Position numbers and translations under genes: made by a program. The notes under the pieces are model-generated. The model searched no databases. It saw only the letters and a list, made by a program, of their open reading frames with translations, and was not told the origin of the DNA. Below, piece after piece: positions 55,001 to 63,555 of a DNA stretch of 64,000 nt (positions are counted from its first letter, which is position 1; each line of letters opens with the position of its first letter). The DNA is from Tridacna crocea (Eukaryota > Mollusca > Bivalvia > Cardiida > Cardiidae). Location: NCBI GenBank assembly GCA_943736015.1, contig OX031069.1:22511235-22575234 (forward strand). Direction: 5' to 3'.

Positions 55001-56605
55001 ACCAGCATTTTCTCCTTTTCCCACAATGTTTTCTACCCTTCTCAAAACAAATTTCGAATTTTCAGTCAGTTTTATTTTGTCGTCTGCAAAATGCTTTTGA
55101 TTTGGACAAACCTAAAATTCTGTAGTTTGGTAATGAGTTAACTTTAATACTGCACAGAAGGTGTTTTGCAGCCAATAAAGATAAAGATCAGACTGCACAG
55201 AACATGTAAGGTGGTGGTCTGACCTTTGATCTACACTGTACAATAAGGAGATATCCCTGACCCCCCCCCCCCCCCCCTCAAAAAAAAAAATAAGAAAATG
55301 AAACAGCATTATTCAGATTTTACTCTCAGCTTCAAAGTTTCATTTTATTCATCTAGGAGTTTAACTCATTTCCACACAATCCCTACTTTTGATGCCCCTG
55401 AGAATGAAGCCTTAAGAAAACATTGTTGGAAAAGGAGAAAATGCTGGTAACCAGTTTTTTTTTTCCTTTCCCACAATGTTTTCTACCCTTCACAAAACAA
55501 ATTTCAAGTTTTCAGTCACTTTTATTTTGCCATCTGCAAATGCTTTTGATTTGGACAAACCTAAAATTTTGTTGTTTGGTATTGAGTTAAGGGTTAAAAA
55601 AATATACGTATCTTTAAAATCAAAATAACAATAAATGTTTTGCAGTGGAATATCAAAGTACCCAAAGTGATGATAAGTTCCTAGCTTACACAAATCTGAT
55701 AGTGAATCAAACTGAATAGATTCTTCACCTCTTGTTGTTCTACTTGCAGTGAATCAACCCCCTCCAGTTCCCGCCAGTGAGAAATCAAATTCACCCAGTT
55801 TTATGAGTTTGATCAGTAAGTATGAGCTAGTTACATGCCCAAGAAATGCTTCTTGTGATCTGTTAACTCTTTACCACACAATCCCTACTTTGACGACCAT
55901 GAGAAAGAAGCTTTTAGAAAACATTGTGGGAAAAGGAGAAAATGCTGGTTACCAGCATTTTCTCCTTTTCCCACAATGTTTTCTACCCTTCACAATACAA
56001 ACTTAAAAATTTTCAGTCACTTTTATTTTGCCGTCTGCAACTGCTTTCAATTTGGACCAGTCTAAAGTTTTGTTGTATGGTAAAGGGTTAACTATGCTAA
56101 CTCTTTGTAATTTTGTGTCTGCTCCACATTTCTTACCTCTCTCTTGAAAATTTTTCACATGTTTGTGCACTGTCATGGGACAACATGCAAAGCAGATTTT
56201 TTAGATACTAGTCTTCAAGCTGAAGGTATCTACAGGTGTCAAAGGTCATACGTTCTCAAATCCCTTGTCAAATTATCTCTTTAACCTCAGGCCTGGTTTT
56301 GAAAATACCTCACAGATGTGTGAGCCTTGACTAGATGATCTGCATAGCAGAGATTTTAGCTGAATGTATAATCTCATTATGGACCTTTTATATATTTTTT
56401 ATTCAATGAAATGTTGTGCCATGGAAGTAGGGGGCTTAATGTATTACAAAAAGACAACATGTACATGCGAAACACAATACCTCTAAATATGGTTGTATAA
56501 GACAAGGTCTTTTTTGACGGGGATATCATTTCAACCAAAATAATTGTTCTTTTTCAATATTTTACAGAAGACGATTTGTCTTTAAGTGACTCGGACAGTG
56601 ATTGA
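49910..56605 (+). CDS. EAF1: EAF, ELL-associated factor (7 coding exons, 234 aa)
   Basis: Exons 49910-50009, 51157-51251, 51812-51948, 52506-52675, 54119-54217, 55750-55815 and 56568-56605 join in frame to 234 residues (human EAF1 and EAF2 are ~260-268). All introns are GT-AG. Residues 1-111 are the conserved EAF domain: HSIRYDFKPASVD, EGHHVTLTVPHVE, YKGNKRPVSKECVLIIDHDT and NINVKKTRF can all be read. Next comes a Pro/Ser-rich linker (~112-168), then an acidic Ser/Asp tract (SSDGESGSSDSDSDNEQ) and a C-terminal DDLSLSDSDSD. EAF proteins bind ELL and stimulate RNA polymerase II elongation in super and little elongation complexes in the nucleus. Invertebrates usually have a single EAF, so the EAF1 versus EAF2 label is only nominal. 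Introns hold many MITEs. Confidence 0.94.
50010..50694. other. EAF intron 1, unassigned part
   Basis: No repeat or exon recognised apart from a T-run near 50340. Confidence 0.5.
50695..50923 (+). mobile_element. type A MITE in EAF intron 1
   Basis: Hairpin with GTGTGAAAAGGAG variant; shares TTAA 50920-50923 with the next copy. Confidence 0.85.
50920..51130 (-). mobile_element. type A MITE ending 26 bp before EAF exon 2
   Basis: CTCTTTAGCAAAAGAAAAAT to TTTGATAAAGGA; hairpin reduced. Confidence 0.7.
51157..51251 (+). CDS. EAF1: EAF exon 2
   Basis: The acceptor is TTGTAG and the donor GTAATC. The exon encodes DFKPASVDTTKEALVEIG and VTLTVPHVE. A MITE ends at 51130, only 26 bp before the exon and so inside the polypyrimidine/branch region. 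Confidence 0.94.
51425..51598 (+). mobile_element. SINE 3' body in EAF intron 2
   Basis: GAAAAAGCAGCCAGAGG, CTGGTAAAAGAAATAACAG and GAAAATGCCACTAAACC match the SINE body; the head is absent. Confidence 0.5.
51812..51948 (+). CDS. EAF1: EAF exon 3
   Basis: The acceptor is TTCCAG and the donor GTATTG. The exon encodes VYKGNKRPVSKECVLIIDHD and NNINVKKT, the best conserved block of the family. Confidence 0.95.
51989..52041. repeat. (GA)n microsatellite, EAF intron 3
   Basis: About 26 GA dinucleotides without interruption. Confidence 0.95.
52087..52306 (-). mobile_element. type A MITE in EAF intron 3
   Basis: CTCTTTACAAAACTGCAAAA to GTGTGGTAAAGAG; hairpin reduced to TTGATTACCAGC. Confidence 0.7.
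52506..52675 (+). CDS. EAF1: EAF exon 4, Pro/Ser-rich linker
   Basis: The acceptor is TTCAAG and the donor GTAAGT. It starts inside a split Arg codon and encodes a low-complexity segment with PSPPQPPVTPVVTP. Confidence 0.9.
53054..53277 (+). mobile_element. type B MITE in EAF intron 4
   Basis: Perfect TTAA pair; the hairpin tip is shortened to TTGCACGAGCAA. Confidence 0.86.
53331..53407. repeat. perfect 77-bp palindrome (37-bp arms, 3-nt loop), EAF intron 4
   Basis: The arm begins CGATGGGTGAGTGCAACACT and ends GCCTATAC. The loop is AAA and the second arm is an exact reverse complement. Confidence 0.9.
53575..53807 (+). mobile_element. type A MITE in EAF intron 4
   Basis: CTCTTTACCAAACAATCCC at the left; extra bases CTCAGC at the hairpin tip. 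Confidence 0.83.
53960..54080 (+). mobile_element. SINE-like repeat in EAF intron 4
   Basis: TACTGCCTTGCTATAGAGCT and AGCTTTTGTAGCAACATG match the repeat at 49185; a B-box-like TGCATTTGATCCCCACC follows. It ends 40 bp before EAF exon 5. Confidence 0.45.
54119..54217 (+). CDS. EAF1: EAF exon 5, acidic serine tract
   Basis: The acceptor is TTTCAG and the donor GTACGG. It encodes GEISDTSSDGESGSSDSDSD, resembling the EAF transactivation region. Confidence 0.9.
54232..54305 (+). mobile_element. type A MITE remnant
   Basis: CTCTTTACTTCACAATCTGG and TTACCACAATTTTTTCAACC only; starts 15 bp after EAF exon 5. Confidence 0.5.
54320..54836 (+). mobile_element. tRNA-derived SINE with type B MITE in its tail
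   Basis: GGTAGCTCAGTCAGTGGTA and GGGTTCCACCCCTGG form the head. The MITE 54573-54818 sits at the TTAA directly before ACACC. It lies in EAF intron 5. Confidence 0.8.
54573..54818 (+). mobile_element. type B MITE inside a SINE tail
   Basis: The hairpin tip is duplicated (GAGCAATTGCTCGTGAAGAG); both TTAA sites are present. Confidence 0.84.
54912..55141 (+). mobile_element. type A MITE in EAF intron 5
   Basis: Full hairpin and both TTAA sites. Confidence 0.86.
55176..55242. repeat. GATCAGACTGCAC palindrome, EAF intron 5
   Basis: AAAGATCAGACTGCACAGAA and GGTCTGACCTTTGATCTACA. Confidence 0.65.
55261..55290. repeat. poly-C then poly-A run
   Basis: 17 C residues, TC, then 10-11 A residues, in EAF intron 5. 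Confidence 0.9.
55361..55590 (+). mobile_element. type A MITE in EAF intron 5
   Basis: The right arm is altered to a T-run (CCAGTTTTTTTTTTCC); TTAA intact on both sides. Confidence 0.82.
55750..55815 (+). CDS. EAF1: EAF exon 6
   Basis: The acceptor is CTTGCAG and the donor GTAAGT. It is a 66-base exon with split codons at both ends, encoding NQPPPVPASEKSNSPSFMSL. Confidence 0.88.
55863..56091 (+). mobile_element. type A MITE, near-consensus, starting 47 bp after EAF exon 6
   Basis: CTCTTTACCACACAATCCCT to TATGGTAAAGGG; perfect hairpin around TGCTGGTTACCAGCA. Confidence 0.88.
56568..56605 (+). CDS. EAF1: EAF exon 7 and stop
   Basis: The acceptor is TTTACAG. It encodes DDLSLSDSDSD then TGA, closely matching the usual acidic EAF C-terminus. 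Confidence 0.9.
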
Positions 56606-57029
56606 AGGTCAAGGTCACAGAAAGATTGGGAATCGAAGGCTTCTTCAAATAGACAGAATGTTACTTGGATAACATGATCTCCATGCATGGCTTGGTGCTA
56701 TACTCTTGATAATTTTAAGCTCCTTTGCTCTGGCAGATTTTCTATTGTTGTAGCAGGACACTTTTGAAAACATTATAACAAAAGGGAAAATGCTAAAAAT
56801 GAGGTTTTTGCATTTTGCAATGGAGTTTTTTCAATACATGCATGTATTGAAACTTTTTTCTTTTTGGTTGTTTTAAAACATTGTGACAAAATGGAAAATG
56901 CTCAAAGTGAGCATTTTTCATTTTGCAACATTTTTTTTTAAACAGGCATTCCTTTATTGAAAACGTATTTGGCGATGGTTGTCCATGTTTTTTCATGATG
57001 TTTTCAAAGACATTTAAACTTAATATCTT
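56606..57029. other. EAF 3' flank with degenerate hairpins
   Basis: TTGAAAACATTATAACAAAA and TTAAAACATTGTGACAAAAT start two decayed MITE-like stems (about 56760-56825 and 56870-56945). No clear AATAAA signal just after the stop. Confidence 0.4.
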
Positions 57030-57110
57030 TTAGGAGGTAACGGTTTACCTACAGTGTTTTTGAGAGGTTTCTTCCTCTGGGCTGTAAAAAACGGATTGTT
57101 TGGGTAAGGG

Positions 57111-57530
57111 TTAAGGAACCAGAAGAAGATGCCTTTTAACAGTATTACTGGAAAAGAAGATATTGCTGTTAACCAGCATTTTCTCCTTTTTCCACAAGGT
57201 ATTCTACCCTATCAAAGACAAATTTAATCTCTTGAGCCAAATTTAACCTTTTACCCCATAAGGCATTTCTATGGTATCTATAATTGACCCTAAATAACAG
57301 CAAGGATGAAGCCGTTTTTATGTGTATATGACACCTTTTTATAGCACAGAAAACATTGTGACAAAAGGTGAAATTGCTCGTGACGAGCAATTTCACCTTT
57401 TGCCACAATGTTTTCCAAAGGCTCCTACAAGTAATGCATAGATATGAGTATCTATGGAGTAAAGAGTTAAGATATTTGCAAATGTTTTCAATTTAAAAAA
57501 GTACGCATTTTTGCCATGTGATAAAAGGCT
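57111..57530. mobile_element. type A MITE carrying a nested type B copy
   Basis: The host reads CAGCATTTTCTCCTTTTTCC before and GATATTTGCAAATGTTTTCA after the insert at 57243-57470. A half copy also precedes it at 57030-57114. Confidence 0.72.
57243..57470 (-). mobile_element. type B MITE nested in a type A copy
   Basis: TTAA on both sides; hairpin GTGACAAAAGGTGAAATTGC with the CTCGTGACGAG tip. Confidence 0.86.
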
Positions 57531-57770
57531 CTTTCTATCTTGAGCTCTGCGTGTATGTCTCTGTGAATGCCCATTGTTTATTAAGTGGGAGAAACAGTAC
57601 ATGATATGCATAAATAAGTACAATTCCTAGGGTAAATTTAAACCTATTTATGTTGCATCTATTTTCAAATGATTATTATGTTCCTACTGATCTTGATCTA
57701 CGCTATCTGCAAAAGGTCACCGAGCCATGATAAGTGTTAAAACTGTTCAAAAGTATTTGCAGACAACAAA

Positions 57771-57998
57771 TTAAACCATTACCAAATGACAATATTTTAG
57801 GTTTATCCAAATCGAAAGCATTTGCAAAAGACGAAATAAAAGTGACTGAAAAGCTGAAATTTGTTTTGTGAAGACTAGAAAACATTGCGGGAAAAGGATA
57901 AAATGCTGGCTACCAGCATTTTCTCCTTTTCCCGCACTGTTTTCTATAGGCTTCTTTCTCAGAGTCGTCAGAAGTAGGGATTGTGTGGTAATGGGTTA
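57771..57998 (-). mobile_element. type A MITE
   Basis: ACCATTACCAAATGACAATA to GTGTGGTAATGGG; full hairpin. Confidence 0.85.
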
Positions 57999-58094
57999 AA
58001 TGTGACTAAAAAACTAAAATAGAAATCAATGCTCGAGAGGCAGGTAAAGTTTGAAATGGGCCGTGTTCTGTGGAAAGGGAACTTTATATATCTG

Positions 58095-58158
58095 CGAAAA
58101 GTATCAATTCAGGTGAGCTTGCGCAGTCAGCGCAGGCTGACCTGGGTCGAAACTTTTC
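58095..58158. repeat. palindromic repeat CAGGTGAGC..GCTGACCTG
   Basis: AAAAGTATCAATTCAGGTG and CTGACCTGGGTCGAAACTTT are near-complements. Related fragments with GATGCA..CCCCTTTT tails occur near 5930, 31810, 43650 and 63610. Confidence 0.55.
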
Positions 58159-58236
58159 AAAATTAGTCAGTTTTCAGTATATTGTGGGTTTACTTCCAAA
58201 ACCTCGTATCTACAGCTCGTAATTTCTGTATATCGT

Positions 58237-58308
58237 CGGTTTACTCTCAAAACCTTGTAACTACAGCTTGTTACAAGCTATAGTTACGAGGTTTTGGAAG
58301 TAAACTGA
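58237..58308. repeat. ~72-bp palindrome
   Basis: CGGTTTACTCTCAAAACCTT and its near-complement meet at CAGCTTGTTACAAGCT. A third, direct partial copy lies just left (58188-58222). Confidence 0.75.
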
Positions 58309-59195
58309 TAAGTCGGTTGTGAAAAGAAAGGGCTATGACAGTTCTAAATATGTGATGGCTTGCTTTGTACCGTGGATCACGTAGATGCATTAGCGCCCCT
58401 TTTGCCGAAGCATGGTTCATTTACTATTTTTGACACAATTATTATACTTATAGTTTTCACAGAATTAGCACCTGCAGATGAGTGGTCGCCCCTGCATGGG
58501 GTGGTCTTTTTTTCAGACCTACCATTTGTTGCTGAATATAGGTTTGAATGTGTATATAATTCAGCTTGTTATTAAAAAAAAAATAAATTGGAAATGAAAA
58601 TCATATCGAATGTATTGCTTTCCTTTTTTAATTGCCCAAAGACACCTTATTATAAATTCGGGTGTTTTCAAACAAAATATTGTTATTGTCATAGCCTGTC
58701 ATTTGCATCTTCGCTGCAAAATCTTTGACATCCTATATCTGACCCGTCATGCAAAAAAGGACCATCTGGGAACTGCGAAAAGTTTCGATTCTTGTCGGCC
58801 TGCATAGAGCCTTTTATTGAGGAATCTTCGAAAATCTTCTTGTTTATAGCCACACATTCTAGACCTGTATTGTTTGGTATGGGGCTTTATCTTGTGGATC
58901 TCCACCAGGATTCAAGTAATTTTAGCCTTGTGGTCAAAAATGGCTTTGCCCGAGGGTCATACCTTTTAGAGGGATTTTACTCTCGAAAAAATTGTCTTCA
59001 AGTTTGAAAGCAATTGGCCAAGTTTTGTAATGTTTTTGGCTTGTAGTGTTTTTACCTATTAGCCAGTGGAGCGATACAGGGCCGCCGTGGCCCTATTTTT
59101 ACCTATTAGTCAGTTGAGCGATACAAGGCCGTCGTAGCGCTATTTTTACCTGATCTTGGCCCAAGTAATCATACTTTTTACGACCTTCTTGGCAT
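58309..59195. other. unassigned with a short direct duplication
   Basis: ACCTATTAGCCAGTGGAGCG (~59055) and ACCTATTAGTCAGTTGAGCG (~59102) form a ~47-bp tandem pair. Open frames at 58360 and 58792 match nothing known. Confidence 0.4.
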
Positions 59196-59290
59196 AGGCT
59201 CTGTAGCTCAATCGATAGCGTAAAAGGCTTGATAAAAGAGGTTTGCTGGTTCGATTCCCGGATCCGAGCCTTGATGATAGTTATTGCGAC
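59196..59290 (+). mobile_element. truncated SINE with best-preserved tRNA-like head
   Basis: CTGTAGCTCAATCGATAGCG and GGTTCGATTCCCGG are good A and B boxes. The 7-bp acceptor pairing is nearly complete (GGCTC with GAGCC). The body TTGATGATAGTTATTGCGA follows, so this is a SINE head rather than a tRNA gene. Confidence 0.65.
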
Positions 59291-59826
59291 AGCCCCTTTA
59301 TCTCAGTCGGTAGTGTGCAGGACTTTTGAAAAGGGGGGTGTGGGGGGGTCGCTGGTTCGATTTTCCGACTCGGCCTATTTATTTCCGAGGATTAATGATG
59401 TTCGACAGGATTCAATCCTCTCTTACCACTAACTATTGTTTCGAAGATAGTTAAATGGGAAAGCAGCCAGAGGATGATAAAGAATATGGTGTGAAGTAGT
59501 GGTGAAAGAAACTCCAGCAAGGTATTGATAGATGCACTGGCCACCTCGATGCAAGTTAACCCATTACCACACAATCCCTACTTTTGACGCCCCTGAGAAA
59601 GAAGCCTTTAGAAAACATTGTGGGAAAAGGAGAAAATGCTGGTAACCAGCATTTTCTCCTTTTCCTACAATGTTTTCTACTCTTCACAAAACAAATTTCA
59701 AATTTAAGTCACTTTTATTTTGTCGTCAGCAAATGTTTTTAATTTGGACAAAACTAAAATTTTGTCGTCTAGTAATGACTTAAATGATGTTGAGAACGGC
59801 GTTAAACACCATACAATCAATGTTTC
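59291..59826 (+). mobile_element. tRNA-derived SINE split by a TTAA MITE
   Basis: CTCAGTCGGTAGTGTGCAGG and GGTTCGATTTTCCG form the head; the tail is AACGGCGTTAAACACCATAC. The MITE 59556-59783 entered a TTAA upstream of the tail. Confidence 0.75.
59556..59783 (+). mobile_element. type A MITE inside a SINE body
   Basis: Both TTAA sites are present; perfect hairpin. Confidence 0.86.
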
Positions 59827-59835
59827 GATGAAAGC

Positions 59836-59975
59836 AGGGAAAGCAGCCAGTAGTTTGGAAACTGAGTATTGTGCGAAGTACTGAATTAAAAAAAATAAGA
59901 AAGCATAGATAGGTTCAATGGCTGCCGCGATCTAGCTGAAAAAAATGTTGAAAACGGCGTTTTACAATATACTTT
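59836..59975 (+). mobile_element. SINE 3' body fragment
   Basis: GGGAAAGCAGCCAG, AGAAAGCATAGATAGGTTC and GAAAACGGCGTTTTACAA match the SINE body and tail. The head is missing. Confidence 0.6.
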
Positions 59976-60003
59976 ACCATTTCGACCCTTTGGAAAGAAG
60001 ACT

Positions 60004-60262
60004 TTGACTCTTTACTAAGACAACAAAATTTTAGACTGGTCCAAATTAAAAGCACTTGTGGTCGACAAATTAAACGTAACTCAAACATTCAATTTTGTTT
60101 CCAGCATGGTAGAAAACACTGTGGGTAAAGGAGAAAATGCTGGTTTCCAGCATTTTCTCCTCTTCCCACTATGTTTTAAAAAGGCTTCTATCTTAGGGTC
60201 GTAAAAACCAGGGAATGTTTGGTAAAGGGTTAAGAAACCAGGGATTGTTTGGTAAAGGGTTG
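60004..60262 (-). mobile_element. type A MITE with duplicated right terminus
   Basis: Ends at TTAA 60230-60233. The next 29 bp repeat its last segment (ACCAGGGATTGTTTGGTAAA). Confidence 0.78.
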
Positions 60263-60382
60263 AGAAAAGAAACATTTAAATTGGCCTTTTCCCTGTTGAA
60301 AGACGAATTCCATCATTGAAACAAGGCAAACTTTTGTGGTCTGCAAAAGCTTTCAGTTTAGAAAGGTCTGAAAATTTTATCT

Positions 60383-60560
60383 TGTTAACCTTTTGCCAAA
60401 CTACAATTTTTTTATTCCTTCATTTCTTAAAGATACAACAAATTAGATGTCTACGAAAATCTTTTGGAAAAAGTAGAAAATATCGCGTGCACATGGTGTT
60501 TACTGGCATGTTCTACTTTTACCACAATGTAGTCAAATGGTCATATTTCTCAAGAGTCTT
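60383..60560. mobile_element. type A MITE, strongly diverged
   Basis: TTAACCTTTTGCCAAACTAC at the left; weak hairpin. Confidence 0.5.
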
Positions 60561-60561
60561 T

Positions 60562-60783
60562 TTAAACCCTATATCAAACGACAATATTTTTAGACTGGTC
60601 CAAATTGAAAGACGACAGAATAGACTTAAAGTAAGAATTGAAATTTGTTTCCAGCAAGGTAGAAAACATTGTAGGAAAAAAAGAAAATGCTTATTGCCAG
60701 CATTTTCTCCTTTTTCCACAATTTTTTCAGAAAGATTCTTTCTCAGGGACGTGAAAAACAGGGGTTGTTTGGTAAAGGGTTAA
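60562..60783 (-). mobile_element. type A MITE
   Basis: ACCCTATATCAAACGACAAT to GTTTGGTAAAGGG; hairpin with mismatches. Confidence 0.8.
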
Positions 60784-61352
60784 GACTATGGGTTGTTCGG
60801 TGAGGGATTTCTACGTAAGCTACCGGAACTCTTTGTACACACCCATATACATACAAAATTGCAAAATCATTAAAAATGAACAGAAAAAGTAAGATAAGAC
60901 TACTGGTAACCATATGTAGGCGAACTCTTTCTTAATGGCGCCACTACTGACCTTGACCTTTTAGTGCTGGTAACACTTCGTTGTCTGCGCATATCATATT
61001 CTTCGAAGATTCCACCGGTCTTATATGACGCATCACTCTCCCCGCTGTCGGGGAGACTGTAATGTTACGCGCTGTAAAGTAGCAATGGAGTAAATGGCTT
61101 TTGTCAATACGTTTGAGGTAAAAATAGGCCTGTTTTAGCTCCAGATTTCTCTAAACTGCTGATCATAGCTGACTGAATCGCACTAGGTAGCGTTTTATTG
61201 GGTATATGTATATTTTAGTTTGAAATTCAAAGTAACGGTTGTCGCGTAGAAATGTGGTCCTGTCCAAATTAGATAAGTATTTGCAGAATGCCGTCTAGCG
61301 GGAGAAAATAGGTAACACTTAACACCTAACACAAAATACGTGAAGTGGAACT
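60784..61352. other. no feature recognised
   Basis: Slightly less AT-rich around 61000-61080 (CTCCCCGCTGTCGGGGAG hairpin); no exon identified. Confidence 0.4.
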
Positions 61353-61582
61353 TTTAAGTCTTTACCAAACGATAAAATTTTAGACTGGTCCAAATTGAAA
61401 GGACTTGCAGACGACAAAATAAAAGTGACTGAAAATTTGAATTTTATCTCGGGAAGGGTAGAAAACTTTATGGAAAAAGGAGAAAATGCTGGTTACCAGC
61501 ATTTTCTCCTTTTCCCACAATGTTTTCAAAAGGCTTCTTTTTCCGGGTCGTTAAAGTCGGGATCGTGTGGTAAAGGGCTAAG
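61353..61582 (-). mobile_element. type A MITE
   Basis: Full hairpin; the right TTAA has mutated to CTAA. Confidence 0.84.
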
Positions 61583-61647
61583 CCGAATATGAAAAACCCA
61601 AATTTTGTCATTTCAAAGGTATGTGTGGGAGCAAGATATCTCTTTAT

Positions 61648-61718
61648 CGGATAGTGTAGATCTAAGATCAGACTGCACGTTTTGTGCAGTCTGATCTTGA
61701 TCTACACTGTCCGCAAAA
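61648..61718. repeat. GATCAGACTGCAC palindrome
   Basis: AGTGTAGATCTAAGATCAGA and its near-complement; spacer GTTTT. Confidence 0.8.
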
Positions 61719-61867
61719 TGTCCTTGAGTTGTCCTTAAGTATAAGAATAAGGGTCAAATCTTTGCACACTTATCTTCGTCTTATCAATTAAGTCAAGACA
61801 CACTCCTCGATAAGTCAAACGTTAATCATGAAGACTTACAGAACACCAGCAATAGTGGTAAGTAAAT

Positions 61868-62300
61868 CTAAGCTCTATTCCAGACGGCAAACTTTTAGAC
61901 TCTTCCATACTGAAAACATTTGCAGACGACAAAGTTGGTTGGTTCGTTGTTTTGAGGTTTAACGCCACTTTAACAGCTAAGGTAATATCATAGCGGTCTG
62001 TGAACTACATGTGTTTCCTGGCTTCGCACACCAGTACTAACACAACTTTCTTTCCAAAGTCACCGTCTACTTTTGTCACATGCTCTAGCAGAGGTGAGAG
62101 GAGAAAATAAGCCTGAAAGAAAGTTCGCCTCAACCGGGTATCGAACTCACAACCACCAGGTCATAAGTCCGACATGCTAAACACTAAGCCACCAGGGCGG
62201 GCCAGACGACACCGTAAAAAAGACTAAAATTATAAAATTCGTTTTTGGTACAATAGAAAATGGTTTTGGAAAAGGAGAAAGTGCTGAAAGCATTTTCAGA
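61868..62300 (-). mobile_element. type A MITE remnant split by a SINE
   Basis: CAAACTTTTAGACTCTTCC before the SINE and GGTTTTGGAAAAGGAGAAAG after it. Confidence 0.55.
61932..62203 (-). mobile_element. tRNA-headed SINE with 8-bp duplication, inserted in a MITE
   Basis: AGACGACA flanks it at 61924-61931 and 62204-62211. The minus-strand head ends GTGGCTTAGTGTTTAGCATG with GGTTGTGAGTTCGATACCCG. The body differs from the other SINEs here, so it is a second family. Confidence 0.7.
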
Positions 62301-62394
62301 TGATAATTTAAAAATGTTATCATATGGAATCTGTTGTTAGTAAAAAAATATTTTTGTACAGATGATAATACATGTGTTTTCGACGAAAGTTTAG

Positions 62395-62565
62395 AACTTA
62401 ATGCGTTGAAAGCATTTGCAGACGACAAATTTAACTTAGTTTAAATTATGAGACTGGTTTTGGGCCAGGGTAGAATTATTGTAGGAATATGGGAAAATGC
62501 TTGTTACCAGCATTTTTTGCTTTTCCAACTGTTTTAAAAGCCCTCACTGTCAGGATTGTTCAACT
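62395..62565 (-). mobile_element. type A MITE, diverged
   Basis: TTGAAAGCATTTGCAGACGA and GAAAATGCTTGTTACCAGCA. Confidence 0.62.
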
Positions 62566-62628
62566 CGATTTTTACACCAAATTGAACATTCTTTCAAGCT
62601 AACAAATACTACAGACTATTTCAATTTT

Positions 62629-62765
62629 ATCATCATCATCATCATCATCATCATTATCATTATCATTGTTATTATTATTTTATTATCATTATTATCATTA
62701 GTGGTGGTGGTAGCAGTAATAAAGGTGGTAGTAATGGTGATAGTATCAGTAGTAGTCATGATTAA
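62629..62765. repeat. (ATC/ATT)n microsatellite
   Basis: ATC and ATT triplets followed by imperfect GGT/GTA triplets. The open frame across it (62497-62847) is low-complexity and not a gene. Confidence 0.9.
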
Positions 62766-63054
62766 CTTTTACTTCGTATTTTTCCGAGACCAGTGCAACA
62801 CAGACATTTTTTTTTCTTTCAGGTGGTTCTGGTATTATTTGTGGTAAGTAAGAAACTATACTTTTGATTCATATATCCATTAAATAGACTAATTAATGAA
62901 CGAAATTAATTCTAGTCGTGATTTGTAAGTAATGCGATTTTCTGGAGTCGTTGTTTTGGCAAATTTACGTATGCAAGAAGAATGCGCAAAAGCGTTTGTT
63001 CTATGCTGGTTGATCTCGTTTACCCTAATTAACATCTTTACCAATTTCAGCCTT

Positions 63055-63555
63055 GATCTGAGCTCGGTAACTCAGTCGGGTTACGACCATAGGTGTCGAT
63101 GGTTAAACCTTTAACCCCCCCCTCCCCCCATTGGTTTGATATGTGTGCGATTGATAATAATTAACGCGACTAGATTTATTCATTTCTCTCCATCATGGTC
63201 CTTGTTTCTGCGATGTTGGCTGGTGGCCAGGGAAGAGCTTTGTACAAATTCCAGAAAAGTATGGATAGTTGCACTGACGGCAGCGATATAATTGAAATGT
63301 TTTAAACTGCTAATACCAAATGGCAGAACTTCAGACTTGTCCAAATTGATTGAAAGCATTTGCAGACGACAAAATGAATATGACTCAATGATTGACAATT
63401 TACTTTAGAGTAGAAAACATTGTTACCACCATTTTCCCACAATCTTTCCAAGGGTCGTGAAAACCAGGGATGGTTTCGCAAAGAGTTAAACAGCGATATA
63501 ACTGAAATACGCGTAACAGTAAAACGGCGTTTAACACCATACAAATAAATACAAG
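63055..63555 (+). mobile_element. SINE split by a degenerate TTAA MITE
   Basis: GAGCTCGGTAACTCAGTCGG begins it and AAACGGCGTTTAACACCATA ends it. The MITE at 63302-63489 is inside, with CAGCGATATAA on both sides. Confidence 0.6.
63302..63489 (-). mobile_element. type A MITE, hairpin mostly lost, in a SINE
   Basis: TTAA pair and CATTTGCAGACGACAAAATG retained; the stem is reduced to ACATTGTTACCACC. Confidence 0.7.

Noticed and set aside
59196..59275. Possible functional tRNA gene
   Set aside because: A and B boxes fit but the anticodon arm does not, and SINE body sequence follows.
62497..62847. 116-codon frame rich in Ile and Val
   Set aside because: It is translation of an ATC/ATT microsatellite.
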